Positions 7,778-16,174 are shown, counted from the stretch's first letter. The stretch: DNA of 64,000 nucleotides from Scatomonas sp963928055 (GCA_963928055.1 CAWVDN010000001.1:1054001-1118000), one strand, 5' to 3'. Made by a program: numbers and translations. Notes: a model not told the origin generated them from the sequence alone.

Positions 7778-8980
7778 TTACTTCTCCTCACACACCTGGA
7801 AAATATAAAACTTCAGATAGTAGGACTCCTCCGCCGCCCAGAGAATGGGGTGATCCGGCGCCTGGGTGCGGTACTCCACCTGGCGCAGCCGCCGGTGTAC
7901 GTTATGGGCCGCCTGGTTGATGGTCTTGGTAAAGAGTTCATAGGTCATGAAATGGGAACAGGAACAGGTGGCCAGAAATCCCCCGTCCCGGACCAGCTTC
8001 ATGGCCCGCAGATTGATCTCCCGGTAGCCTTTCACGGCATTCTTCACGGAATTCCGGGACTTGGTAAAAGCCGGAGGATCCAGGATGATCACGTCAAAGG
8101 TCTCCCCTTTCTTTTCCAGCTCCGGCAGCAGTTCAAACACATCGGCGCAGAGGAATTTCACCCGGTCCGAAACCCCGTTGAGAGCAGCGTTTTTCTCCGC
8201 CTGGCGGACTCCCAGCTCCGAGGCGTCCACTCCCAGCACGTTGGCCGCTCCGCCTTTGGCCGCGTTCAGGGCGAAGGAACCCGTATGGGTGAAGCAGTCC
8301 AGGACCTTTGCCCCCGGGCAGAGCTTCTGGATGGCCAGGCGGTTATATTTCTGATCCAGGAAAAATCCCGTCTTCTGCCCGTCCTTTACATCCACCAGAT
8401 AGCGGACCCCGTTTTCCTCGATCTCCACATTAGTGTCAAAGGGTTCGCCGATAAAGCCCTTGCGGAGTTCCATCCCCTCCTGGCGCCGCACTTTGGCGTC
8501 GCTGCGCTCATAGACGCCCCGGATGACAATGCCGTCCTCCGCCAGGATCTCCCGCAGGAGTTTTACGATGGTGTTCTTCATGCGGTCGATGCCCAGCGCC
8601 AGAGACTGCACCACCAGCACATCCGAAAATTTGTCGATCACCAGCCCCGGCAGAAAATCCGCCTCTCCGAAAACCAGGCGGCAGCTGCCGGTATCCACGG
8701 TCTTTTTCCGGTATTCCCAGGCATCTGTCAGCCGTTGGCGGAGAAATTCCTCATTTATTTCCCGGTCTTTGTTCCGGGTCATCATGCGGATGCGGATCTT
8801 AGAGGCATCGTTGATAAATCCTTTTCCCAGGAAATAGCCGTCAAAGTCCCGGACCTCCAGGATATCTCCGTTTTCATAGCTTCCTTCCACAGAAGCGATC
8901 TCGTTATCAAAAATCCAGGGGCCGCCTGCCTTCAGCATCCGCCCCTCCCCTTTTTTCAGCACTGCCGCAGCCTGCGCCAT
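7778..8980 (-). CDS. rlmI: Class I SAM-dependent rRNA large-subunit methyltransferase, RlmI family
   Basis: A 400-residue enzyme of the RlmI/YccW family, which makes 5-methylcytosine at 23S rRNA position 1962 in E. coli. The N-terminal PUA domain (PWIFDNEIASVEG) is followed by an EEHEI-like middle part and a Rossmann methyltransferase with VLDCFTHTGSFALN (SAM loop), DVIILDPPAFTKS (motif IV) and CSCSHFM (catalytic Cys region). The ATG at 8980 is preceded by GGAGGA; the longer frame adds non-homologous residues. It overlaps the operon with the radical SAM gene 14 bp upstream. Confidence 0.88.
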   Translation of the reverse strand: MAQAAAVLKKGEGRMLKAGGPWIFDNEIASVEGSYENGDILEVRDFDGYFLGKGFINDASKIRIRMMTRNKDREINEEFLRQRLTDAWEYRKKTVDTGSCRLVFGEADFLPGLVIDKFSDVLVVQSLALGIDRMKNTIVKLLREILAEDGIVIRGVYERSDAKVRRQEGMELRKGFIGEPFDTNVEIEENGVRYLVDVKDGQKTGFFLDQKYNRLAIQKLCPGAKVLDCFTHTGSFALNAAKGGAANVLGVDASELGVRQAEKNAALNGVSDRVKFLCADVFELLPELEKKGETFDVIILDPPAFTKSRNSVKNAVKGYREINLRAMKLVRDGGFLATCSCSHFMTYELFTKTINQAAHNVHRRLRQVEYRTQAPDHPILWAAEESYYLKFYIFQVCEEK

Positions 8981-8993
8981 CTCTTTGCTCCTC

Positions 8994-9902
8994 CTATACT
9001 CCTTCGTAGTCAAAGGCCGGGATAAAACTTTCCCCGGCGGTTTCTCCCTCCTGGATAAACCCCTGCTCCACTCCCAGTTCCAACGCGTAATCCACCAGGG
9101 AATCATATTCCCGCTTCGTCACCTTCCTGCAGAGTTCCGGAAAGGTTTCCCGCAGCTCCGGAAAGGGCGTGTACTGATTCATGAGACTCAGGTACACCCG
9201 GTTCCCATACGTCCCGTACACGTAGCGGACCACCGCTTTGGCCTCCTCCACTTTTCCCGGCAGCAGCAGATGCCGCACAATGACTCCTTTTTTCATGAGC
9301 CCCCTCTGATCAAATACCGGTTCCGGACACTGGCGGACCATTTCCTCCAGAGCCGCTTTGGCCCTGTCCGGATAGTCCGGGGCACGGGAATACCGCTCCG
9401 CGGTCCGGCTGTCCATGTACTTAAAATCCGTCAGGTAAACATCCGCGTACCCCTCCATCTGTTGCAGAGCTTCCGGATGCTCGTAGCCTCCGCAGTTGAA
9501 GACAATGGGCAGATCCAGCCCTCCCTCTTCCGCCAGGTCCAGAGCTTCCCGGATCTGCGGAAGATACTGCGTGGGGGTCACCAGATTGATGTTCCCGGCC
9601 CCTTTTCCCTGAAGTTCCAGGAAGATTTCCCCCAGCCGTTCCACAGAGATCTCTTTCCCTGCCCGGCCGTCAGAGATCGCCCGGTTCTGACAGTATACGC
9701 AGTGCAGAGGGCATCCGGAAAAAAATACGGTTCCGGATCCTTCTGTTCCGGAAATGCAGGGTTCCTCCCACAGGTGCAGGGCTGCCCGGGATACCTTCAG
9801 AAGGGCGCTGACTCCGCAGCGCCCTTTTCCGCCGGACAGCCGCCGACTGCCGCAGTTTCTGGGGCACAGCCGGCAGGGTTCCAGCCAGGATGCAAGATCC
9901 AT
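8994..9902 (-). CDS. Radical SAM protein, PflA-like (COG1313)
   Basis: A 302-residue protein with the radical SAM CxxxCxxC motif in GCPLHCVYCQN, preceded by an extra N-terminal cysteine group (EPCRLCPRNCG) typical of this PflA-related group. Downstream are the conserved FNCGGYEHPE and YLTDFKYMD. These enzymes reductively cleave SAM to make a 5'-deoxyadenosyl radical; the substrate of this subgroup is not known. The ATG at 9902 comes 7 bp after the stop of the polyphosphate gene, so pap, this gene and rlmI form one transcription unit. Confidence 0.85.
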   Translation of the reverse strand: MDLASWLEPCRLCPRNCGSRRLSGGKGRCGVSALLKVSRAALHLWEEPCISGTEGSGTVFFSGCPLHCVYCQNRAISDGRAGKEISVERLGEIFLELQGKGAGNINLVTPTQYLPQIREALDLAEEGGLDLPIVFNCGGYEHPEALQQMEGYADVYLTDFKYMDSRTAERYSRAPDYPDRAKAALEEMVRQCPEPVFDQRGLMKKGVIVRHLLLPGKVEEAKAVVRYVYGTYGNRVYLSLMNQYTPFPELRETFPELCRKVTKREYDSLVDYALELGVEQGFIQEGETAGESFIPAFDYEGV

Positions 9903-9909
9903 CTTCCCT

Positions 9910-11427
9910 CTATGATCCTTTTTTTGTTTCCTTCTGTTTTGTATCTTTTCCAAGTCTTTTCTCCAGAGCCTCCACAACCGTTTTCAACACTTTCAGCCTG
10001 GCGTAATATTTGCTGTTGCCTTCCACGATGATCCACGGAGCCCGCGCTGTGGAGGTCTTCATGATCATCTCATTGACCGCCGGCTCGTATTCCTCCCATT
10101 TCGCCCGGTTTCTCCAGTCTTCCTCCGTGATCTTCCAGGATTTTTCCGGATTCTCCTGACGTTCCAGAAAACGGCGTTCCTGCTCATCCTTATCGATCTG
10201 GATCCAGAATTTCAGGACAATGACTCCCGCCTGCGTCAGCTGTTCCTCCATCTCATTGATCTCCCGGTAGGCTCTCTGCCACTCCGCCTTGCTGCAGAAG
10301 CCCTCGATCCGCTCCACCATGACACGGCCGTACCAGGTCCGGTCAAAAATGGCAATGTGGCCGCTGAGGGGCATTTTTGTCCAGAATCTCCACAGATAAT
10401 GATGGGCTTTTTCGTAATCATTGGGGGATGCCGTGGGCACCACTTCGTATCCCCGGGGATCCATACATTCGGTAAGGCGCTTGATGGCGCCGCCTTTGCC
10501 GGCGGCGTCCCAGCCTTCAAAGCCCAGGACCATGGGGATCCTTTCCCGGTAGATCTCATCCTGGAGCACGGCCAGCCGCTTCTGATACTGCTTCAGCAGT
10601 TCTTTATATTTATCCTTTTTTACTTCTTTGGACAGGTCCACTCGGGCCAGCGGCGAGGAAGAGCGGGCAGAGGGGCCGGTCTGCAGGTAGGGAGATCCCT
10701 GGCCGCCGCCTTCGGTTTCCTGCTGGATCCGCAGCCGCAGCGCTCTGACCATACAGTCCAGGATCCGCACGGAAGCGTAGCCGGAATCCTCGGCTTCCAC
10801 GATATGCCAGGGGGCATACTCCGTATCCGTATTGATCAGCATCTCGTCGCAGTACTCAAAATATTCCTCATACTGTTTGTGATGTCTCCAGTCATCCTTT
10901 GTGACTCTCCAGCGGGTTTCCTCGGAGCTTTCCAGCTTTTCAAAACGTTTTTTCTGCTCTCCCTTGGAAATATGCAGGAAAAACTTGATGATCAGCATTC
11001 CGTCCACGGTCAGCATCCGCTCAAAAGAATTGATCTCGCTGTAACCGCAGGCTACCTGCTCCCGGCTCATCTCCTGATCCAGTCGGTCCCGCATGACGCG
11101 GGTATACCAGCTTCTGTCAAAGATGTACATCCTGCCTCTGGAAGGAAGCCGCTTCCAGAATCTCCACATATAGGGATGCCGTTCTTCCTCTTCTGTCGCT
11201 TTCTGAATCGAAATCACCTTAAAGCCCCGGGGATCCAGCGGCTGGATCAGGCGGTTGATCAGCCGTCCTTTGCCGGAAGCTCCCCAGCCCTCAAAGACCA
11301 CCATCACCGGGATCTTCAGTTCCCTGGCCTTTCTCTGCAGAGCCGCCACTTCCCGGTCCAGTTTCTCCAGCTCGCGCTTTTCCTCTTTCTTTTTTATCGT
11401 TTTGGAAAGATCAATATTTTCCAGCAT
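9910..11427 (-). CDS. pap: Polyphosphate:AMP phosphotransferase (two-domain PPK2)
   Basis: A 505-residue fusion of two PPK2 domains, about residues 10-240 and 270-495. PPK2 class II enzymes transfer phosphate from polyphosphate to AMP. The C-terminal domain carries the intact P-loop FEGWDAAGKGGAIKRL and lid motif FDRTWYGRVMVER. The N-terminal domain has FEGWGASGKGRLINRL, with Gly in place of the conserved Asp, and FDRSWYTRVMRDR. In characterised two-domain members the C-terminal domain is the active one. I prefer the ATG at 11427, with GGAGG 11 bp upstream; an in-frame ATG 10 codons earlier is an alternative. Confidence 0.9.
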   Translation of the reverse strand: MLENIDLSKTIKKKEEKRELEKLDREVAALQRKARELKIPVMVVFEGWGASGKGRLINRLIQPLDPRGFKVISIQKATEEEERHPYMWRFWKRLPSRGRMYIFDRSWYTRVMRDRLDQEMSREQVACGYSEINSFERMLTVDGMLIIKFFLHISKGEQKKRFEKLESSEETRWRVTKDDWRHHKQYEEYFEYCDEMLINTDTEYAPWHIVEAEDSGYASVRILDCMVRALRLRIQQETEGGGQGSPYLQTGPSARSSSPLARVDLSKEVKKDKYKELLKQYQKRLAVLQDEIYRERIPMVLGFEGWDAAGKGGAIKRLTECMDPRGYEVVPTASPNDYEKAHHYLWRFWTKMPLSGHIAIFDRTWYGRVMVERIEGFCSKAEWQRAYREINEMEEQLTQAGVIVLKFWIQIDKDEQERRFLERQENPEKSWKITEEDWRNRAKWEEYEPAVNEMIMKTSTARAPWIIVEGNSKYYARLKVLKTVVEALEKRLGKDTKQKETKKGS

Positions 11428-11476
11428 CGCGGTACACCCTCCTTCCTTTTCCATTCCCGTTTCTTTTTGTTGTTGA

Positions 11477-11510
11477 CAGTGTACAGGGGGACAATACCCC
11501 TTGTACACTG
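11477..11510. promoter_or_regulatory. Long palindrome in the pap leader
   Basis: CAGTGTACA and TGTACACTG flank GGGG/CCCC arms, giving about 13 paired bases with one-base bulges and a short loop. It lies 50-83 bp before the pap start. No U tract follows, so it is more likely a protein-binding site or an mRNA-stabilising hairpin than a terminator. Confidence 0.6.
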
Positions 11511-11520
11511 ATGCTACCAT

Positions 11521-11535
11521 AATTTTCTGAAAAAT
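11521..11535. promoter_or_regulatory. Near-perfect CodY box upstream of pap
   Basis: AATTTTCTGAAAAAT matches 14 of 15 bases of the CodY consensus AATTTTCWGAAAATT. It lies between the 3' end of sfsA and the pap operon, in the region where the pap promoter must be. CodY itself is encoded at 29524-30330. Confidence 0.65.
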
Positions 11536-11553
11536 AATATGCTTTTTTCAAAT

Positions 11554-12246
11554 TTACTCTAAAATCACCGGTACCGGGGCGTCCGCCCGCAGTTCCTCCG
11601 GGGTAACCAGGCAGTCCACCGCCAGGATCTTCACGCCCGCGGCGGCAGCCCTGCGCACAGCTTCCCCAAACGCCGGATGGGTTTCGTCGTTGGGAGCCAC
11701 CCCGCGCACCTCCTTCATCTGGATCACAAACAGCAGATACGCCTCGTACCCTTCCTCCAGGCAGCGGATCAGTTCCTCCACATGGCGGACTCCCCGCTCT
11801 GTAGGGGCGTCTGGGAACCGGGTCATGCCCTGTTCCTCCAGGGTCACGCCCTTCACTTCCAGAAAAGCCCGGCGGTCTCCCGCCTCCGCGTAAAAATCAA
11901 AACGGGATTCTCCAAAACGCACCTCCCGGCGGATCAGGGATCCCTTGGGAAACAGATTTCCTCCCCGCAGCCACTCCTCCGCCACGCGGTTGGGTGCCTG
12001 CGAATCCATGTTGATGAGCCGTTCTCCTTTCCGGACACAGATCAGATCACAGGGAGTTTTCCTGGCGGGATTTTCTGCCATCTGCACCCAGATCTCCGCT
12101 CCGGGCACCAGCAGTTCCCGGCAGCGGCCGGTATTCTTCACGTGGCAGACCGTAAAACCCTCCTCCTGTCCCTCCAGCCGCACATGGGCGATGAACCGGT
12201 TGGGCCGCTCCAGAAAAATGCCTTTTTTTACTCTCTCATACCGCAC
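11554..12246 (-). CDS. sfsA: SfsA family nuclease-like protein
   Basis: A 230-residue protein of the SfsA family (sugar fermentation stimulation protein). It shows the family's N-terminal OB-like segment (RPNRFIAHVRL, HVKNTGRCRELL) and the PD-(D/E)xK-like core (SRFDFYAE, AFLEVKGVTLE, FPDAPTERGVRHVEEL). E. coli SfsA was first linked to maltose metabolism; the fold suggests a nucleic-acid-binding or nuclease role. The trmO stop is 6 bp downstream of this coding unit's start side, and the two are likely co-transcribed. Confidence 0.9.
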   Translation of the reverse strand: MRYERVKKGIFLERPNRFIAHVRLEGQEEGFTVCHVKNTGRCRELLVPGAEIWVQMAENPARKTPCDLICVRKGERLINMDSQAPNRVAEEWLRGGNLFPKGSLIRREVRFGESRFDFYAEAGDRRAFLEVKGVTLEEQGMTRFPDAPTERGVRHVEELIRCLEEGYEAYLLFVIQMKEVRGVAPNDETHPAFGEAVRRAAAAGVKILAVDCLVTPEELRADAPVPVILE

Positions 12247-12252
12247 GCTTTT

Positions 12253-12948
12253 TCACTCCCGCTCCCATTTTTCCAGTCCCAGAACTTGCAGACAGTCTCC
12301 CCGTATCCGGAATTTCACGTCAAAGCCCGCAAAAGGAAGTCCGTAGATCCTCTCCTCATTCCTCTGATATCCCGGCCGCGCGTCATGGGCCAGAACCGCC
12401 AGCAGAGCCTTCCGGCTTTTTTCCGGGATCTGTTTCAGCAGTTCTTCCGGAAATTCCACCTGCAGCAGCCGCTCTTCCAGCCAGTCCGTGAATCCGCCGG
12501 AGGCTTCCGGATGACAGTCTCCCTGGGGCAGATAAGGTTTAATGTCAAAGATGGGCGTGCCATCCATAAGATCCGCCCCGGAAACCAGCAGAATGTCGCC
12601 ATATTGGGGATGCTTCCGGATCCCCAGCAGTTTTACGGAGGAAAGCCCGATGGCATTTGGGCGGAAAGGGGAACGGCTGGCAAAAACTCCCACCCGGCGG
12701 TTGCCGCCCAGCCGGGGAGGACGCACCGTCGGGGACCAGCCCTCCCGGACCGCCTCGGAAAATTCCCAGATCAGCCAGATATGGGAAAAATTTTCCAGTC
12801 CTTTCAGAGCCTCCGGATTCCGGTACTCCGGTTCAAAGACCACCGCCGCCGTCAGCTCCGGAACCAGGCCGCTCTGCCTGGGGATCCCGAATTTGGTATG
12901 GAAATCATTGTGGATCCGGGCGATCACTTTGAATGTATATTCCTCCAT
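12253..12948 (-). CDS. trmO: tRNA m6t6A37 methyltransferase (TsaA/YaeB family)
   Basis: A 231-residue TrmO homologue, which methylates N6 of t6A37 in tRNA-Thr(GGU) using SAM. Family motifs are present: KFGIPRQSGL, FSHIWLIWEF, RVGVFASRSPFRPNAIGLS and GADLMDGTPIFDIKPY. The C-terminal extension (residues about 150-231) is the usual second domain. The ATG at 12948 has AAGGAGGA directly upstream; the longer frame is not supported. It is divergent from yitT with a 93-bp gap. Confidence 0.9.
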   Translation of the reverse strand: MEEYTFKVIARIHNDFHTKFGIPRQSGLVPELTAAVVFEPEYRNPEALKGLENFSHIWLIWEFSEAVREGWSPTVRPPRLGGNRRVGVFASRSPFRPNAIGLSSVKLLGIRKHPQYGDILLVSGADLMDGTPIFDIKPYLPQGDCHPEASGGFTDWLEERLLQVEFPEELLKQIPEKSRKALLAVLAHDARPGYQRNEERIYGLPFAGFDVKFRIRGDCLQVLGLEKWERE

Positions 12949-13041
12949 ATGTTCCTCCTTGTGTTCTGTCTTTTCTGTCCGCATAATCCTTTTGTCCCGT
13001 GGCATACTGTAAAAAACAGGCCTTTCGGGAGGATCCATTCC

Positions 13042-13905
13042 ATGAACCATTTAAAAAGCAGCCGGAAAGTACTGACCGATCTTTCCCTGGAATCCGCAGG
13101 CGCCATGCTGGCCGCCGCGGGGATCGTCAATTTCGCCGCCCCGGCCGGATTTCCCATGGCCGGAGTCAGCGGCGTCTCCCTGATCTTCCACCGGCTCCTG
13201 GGCGCTCCTGTGGGAGCCATGACCCTGCTGCTGAACCTGCCCATTGCCGCCCTCTGCTTCCGCATTCTGGGCCGGCGTTTTTTCCTCCGTTCCCTGCGGA
13301 CCCTGCTCCTTGCTTCCTTTCTCATGGACGTCATCGCCCCTCTGCTCCCTCTGTACCGGGGAGACAGGATCCTGGCCGCCCTCTGTGCCGGAGTCCTCAC
13401 CGGCCTGGGCTACGCCCTGATCTACGCCAGAGGTTCCTCCACCGGCGGAGCGGATTTTATCGTGCTTTCCGTAAAAAAAGCGCGCCCTCACCTTTCTCTT
13501 GGCAGGATCACGTTCCTGGCCGACCTGCTGGTCGTGACCGCCGGAACCCTGCTGGTCTCCCGGAGCCTGGACGATCTGATCTACGGGATCCTGGTAAGTT
13601 TCCTGCTGTCCCGGGTCATGGACAAAGTCCTGTCCGGCGTCAGCGCCGGAAAGCTGGGGCTGATCATCACCGAACATCCCCGGGCGGCGGCCGAAAAAAT
13701 AGACGCCCTCACCGGGCGCGGCTGTACTTTTCTCAAGGCGGAAGGCAGTTACTCCCACAGGGAAAAGCCCGTGGTCCTCTGTGCCTGCGGCAGCCGGCAG
13801 ATGTTCCGGATCCGGGATGCCCTGAAAGAGATGGAGCCCTCCGCCTTTGTGATCATTCTGGATTCTAATGAAGTGATGGGAAAAGGGTTTTCCGGTCGGC
13901 CGTGA
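13042..13905 (+). CDS. YitT family membrane protein (DUF161/DUF2179)
   Basis: A 287-residue integral membrane protein. Five or six hydrophobic segments occupy residues about 10-175 (AGFPMAGVSGVSLIF, VGAMTLLLNLPIAALCF, ILAALCAGVLTGLGYALIY). A DUF2179 cytoplasmic domain ends the protein (residues about 195-287, GLIITEHPRAAAEKIDALTG). Members are widespread in Firmicutes; the transported substrate is unknown. GGGAGGA stands 8 bp before the ATG. Its stop is one base from the stop of the convergent nth gene, with no terminator between. Confidence 0.88.
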   Translation: MNHLKSSRKVLTDLSLESAGAMLAAAGIVNFAAPAGFPMAGVSGVSLIFHRLLGAPVGAMTLLLNLPIAALCFRILGRRFFLRSLRTLLLASFLMDVIAPLLPLYRGDRILAALCAGVLTGLGYALIYARGSSTGGADFIVLSVKKARPHLSLGRITFLADLLVVTAGTLLVSRSLDDLIYGILVSFLLSRVMDKVLSGVSAGKLGLIITEHPRAAAEKIDALTGRGCTFLKAEGSYSHREKPVVLCACGSRQMFRIRDALKEMEPSAFVIILDSNEVMGKGFSGRP

Positions 13906-13906
13906 A

Positions 13907-14548
13907 TCACTCCTCCACGCCCTTTTTTCCGCAGATATCCTCCAGGCAGCACTGCCCGCAATGAGGCTTGGTCCTGGCGGTACACACATCCCGGCCGTGA
14001 TACACCAGCCGGTGGCAGAAATCGCTGCCCTCCTCCGGGGGAATGATCTTCCAAAGTGCCATCTCCACTTTTTTCGGCTCTTTGACGCCGTCCACCAGAC
14101 CAATGCGGTTGCAGAGCCGGATGCAGTGGGTATCCGTGACAATGGCTGGTTTTCCGAACACATCCCCCATGATCAGATTGGCGCTCTTTCTTCCTACGCC
14201 GGGGAGTTTCAGCAGATCGTCGAAATCCTCCGGCACCTTTCCCCCGTACCGCTCCTTCAGGATCTTCATGCAGCCGCTGATATCCCGGGCTTTGCTGCGT
14301 CCCAGGCCGCAGGGGCGGACAATAGCCTCGATCTCCTCCACATCCGCCTCCGCCAGCGCGTCTACGGTAGGATACCTGGCGTACAGATCCTGCACCACCA
14401 CGTTTACCCTGGCATCTGTACACTGAGCCGCCAGCCGTACGCTCACCAGCAATTTCCAGGCTTCATTGTAATCCAGAGTACACCCCGCGTCGGGATATTC
14501 TTCTTTCAGCCGCCGGATCACCTCCAGGGCCAGTTCTTCTTTCGTCAT
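13907..14548 (-). CDS. nth: Endonuclease III
   Basis: A 213-residue base-excision repair DNA glycosylase/AP lyase that removes oxidised pyrimidines. The helix-hairpin-helix LPGVGRKSANLI is present with the catalytic Asp in IVTDTHCIRL. The [4Fe-4S] cluster cysteines form CX6CX2CX5C at the C-terminus (CTARTKPHCGQCCLEDIC). The catalytic-Lys position lies in the segment before the hairpin. The ATG directly follows the stop of the hydrolase gene, so the two are translationally linked. Confidence 0.95.
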   Translation of the reverse strand: MTKEELALEVIRRLKEEYPDAGCTLDYNEAWKLLVSVRLAAQCTDARVNVVVQDLYARYPTVDALAEADVEEIEAIVRPCGLGRSKARDISGCMKILKERYGGKVPEDFDDLLKLPGVGRKSANLIMGDVFGKPAIVTDTHCIRLCNRIGLVDGVKEPKKVEMALWKIIPPEEGSDFCHRLVYHGRDVCTARTKPHCGQCCLEDICGKKGVEE

Positions 14549-15517
14549 CTATTCCGTCTCCATTTTCTCTTCTGTATGTTCCATGACCCTTTCGCACCAG
14601 GCCAGGATATCCGCGTAAACCCGGTCTTTATCTAACTCGTTGAGGATCTCGTGCCGGTCCTCCGGGTACAGCACGCAGGTCAGATCCCGGATCCCCGCTT
14701 TCTGCAGCTGTTTTTCCACCTTTCTGACCCCTTTTCCCAGATCCCCTACCGGATCCTGCGCTCCGGACATAAGGATCAGGGGCAGCTCCCCGGGGATCTT
14801 CCGGGTGAATTTTTCCTGATTGTCGTAGTGCACTGCCTCCAGCACGCTGCGGAACCCGTTGAGAGTAAAGCGGAACCTGCACCGGGGATCCTCATAATAC
14901 CGGCGCACGACCTCCGTATCCCTGGTGAGCCAGCTGTTCTCCGGATGACTGCCGTCCATGTCAAACTTGTGGTAAGCGCCGGAAAAGAAGGCCCGTTCCA
15001 TCAGGGCGCTCCTGTGCCGCCAGCCCCTGGCCTTTGCCAGAACTTCCGCCAGGGCCATGCCAAAAAGCACGATCCCATCCGGGACCGACCCGGTTCCCAG
15101 GATCAGCGCTCCGGCCAGTCCCTCCCCGTGGACGGTAAGATACTGCCGAAGCAGATAGGAACCCATGCTGTGGCCCAGCATAAAGTAAGGCAGATCCGGA
15201 TTCTGTTTCCGGATGATGATCCGCAGCCGGTGCATATCCGCTACCAGGCAGCCGCTGCCGTTTTTTTCCGCGATATATCCCAGATCCTCCCGGTCGCAGA
15301 CGGATCTTCCATGGCCCAGATGATCGTGTCCCGCCACCAGAAAGCCCTGCTCTGTCAGAAATTCCGCAAAATCCTCGTATCGCTCGATAAACTCCATCAT
15401 CCCATGGGCGATCTGCAGGACTGCCCGGGGCTTCCCGGTGTCCGGCAGCCAGATCACGCTGTGGATCTCGGTCTGCCCGTCGCTGGACGAAAAATTAAAT
15501 TCTTTCTTAACCGCCAT
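14549..15517 (-). CDS. Alpha/beta hydrolase, lysophospholipase/monoacylglycerol-lipase type
   Basis: A 322-residue Hydrolase_4 family serine hydrolase. It has the oxyanion motif QIAHGMMEFIERYEDFAEFL, GHDHLGHGRS and the nucleophile elbow MLGHSMGSYLLRQ. The acid and His of the triad are in LILMSGAQDPVGD and YPEDRHEILNELD. The substrate is probably a lysolipid or monoglyceride, by family. No signal peptide is seen. It has its own promoter (15547-15575) and is followed without a gap by nth. Confidence 0.87.
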   Translation of the reverse strand: MAVKKEFNFSSSDGQTEIHSVIWLPDTGKPRAVLQIAHGMMEFIERYEDFAEFLTEQGFLVAGHDHLGHGRSVCDREDLGYIAEKNGSGCLVADMHRLRIIIRKQNPDLPYFMLGHSMGSYLLRQYLTVHGEGLAGALILGTGSVPDGIVLFGMALAEVLAKARGWRHRSALMERAFFSGAYHKFDMDGSHPENSWLTRDTEVVRRYYEDPRCRFRFTLNGFRSVLEAVHYDNQEKFTRKIPGELPLILMSGAQDPVGDLGKGVRKVEKQLQKAGIRDLTCVLYPEDRHEILNELDKDRVYADILAWCERVMEHTEEKMETE

Positions 15518-15546
15518 CTCTGACCTCCGCCGTTCTCTTTCTTAAA

Positions 15547-15575
15547 ATTATAGTTTATAATCCCAAAAACGGCAA
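15547..15575 (-). promoter_or_regulatory. Promoter of the hydrolase-nth unit
   Basis: TTGCCG (15575-15570) and TATAAT (15552-15547) with a 17-bp spacer on the minus strand, about 30 bp before the hydrolase ATG. Confidence 0.75.
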
Positions 15576-15592
15576 GGGCGGATTGGGCCTGT

Positions 15593-16024
15593 TTATTCCC
15601 ACTCGAACAGGATCACTCCCGCCGCCGCGATCCCGAGACCGATCAGTTTTCGGATCTCCGGAGCCTGTCTTTCCACCCCGAAAGCGCCCAGCAGCTCCAC
15701 CAGGTAAGAGACCGCCAGCTGGGCGATGACGATCAGCATGGCAGCCCGGGCAGGCCCCAGAGCGTCCATGCTTTTGATGACCGTGATCGTGATAAAGGCC
15801 CCTATGACGCCGCCCAGCAGGGCGTACTTGTGATCCATTTTCCAGAGCGCGCTGATGCTCTCCCGGCCTGTGAGCAGCCAGGCCGCGGCGCAGACTGCCA
15901 GCGCCGACAGCTGCACCCAGCCCGCCGCCACCCAGACGCTGCTCTGTTTTGTCACCTCCGTATTAAAAACTCCCTGAATGCTCATGAGTGCCCCGGAAAG
16001 CAGGGCGATCAGAATTCCCGCCAT
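15593..16024 (-). CDS. YdcZ-type DMT family transporter
   Basis: A 143-residue protein with five hydrophobic helices (GILIALLSGALMSIQGVFN, AGWVQLSALAVCAAAWLL, LLGGVIGAFITITVIKSM, AAMLIVIAQLAVSYLVELL, LIGLGIAAAGVILF). This is the half-size DUF606/YdcZ branch of the drug/metabolite superfamily, which acts as dimers or paralogous pairs. No partner gene is adjacent. AAAGGAG is placed 9-15 bp before the ATG, but bases between it and the ATG can pair with an upstream leader segment (see the leader entry), suggesting translational control. Confidence 0.85.
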   Translation of the reverse strand: MAGILIALLSGALMSIQGVFNTEVTKQSSVWVAAGWVQLSALAVCAAAWLLTGRESISALWKMDHKYALLGGVIGAFITITVIKSMDALGPARAAMLIVIAQLAVSYLVELLGAFGVERQAPEIRKLIGLGIAAAGVILFEWE

Positions 16025-16150
16025 GGTACCGTACTCCTTTTTCCTTTTATTCTGTCCGGAAAGACGGTACCCTATACCTGCCGGGACATGGCGCGAAAAA
16101 GGGACCGTCTCTCCACGGATGGTCTCCCACCCGTTTCGCAGACAGTCCCC
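16025..16150 (-). promoter_or_regulatory. Candidate switching RNA leader of the YdcZ transporter gene
   Basis: Three helices can be read on the minus strand. P1 pairs 16149-16140 with 16110-16101 (10 bp, one G-U) and encloses a 7-bp hairpin (16133-16116) with a GAGA tetraloop and a purine-rich internal loop. A second helix pairs 16110-16100 with 16073-16062 (one bulged base) and excludes P1. A third pairs 16071-16064 with 16032-16025, the eight bases between the Shine-Dalgarno and ATG, and excludes the second. P1 is also followed by five U and may double as the argD terminator. Confidence 0.5.
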
Positions 16151-16174
16151 TGCCGGTTCTTCCGCAATTTTCTC

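Noticed and set aside
7850..9025. 391-codon open frame on the plus strand opposite rlmI
   Set aside because: No ribosome binding site or family features; rlmI on the other strand is unmistakable and GC-rich antisense frames are often long here.
11677..13041. Plus-strand open frame extending yitT upstream to 742 codons
   Set aside because: It is the antisense of sfsA and trmO. The real yitT starts at the ATG 13042 with a good Shine-Dalgarno.
13905..13907. Terminator between convergent yitT and nth
   Set aside because: The stops are one base apart and no hairpin with a T run is visible in either 3' end.
16025..16150. Guanidine-I (ykkC) or glycine riboswitch before the YdcZ gene
   Set aside because: The conserved core sequences of those classes are not present, although the overall switching layout is similar.
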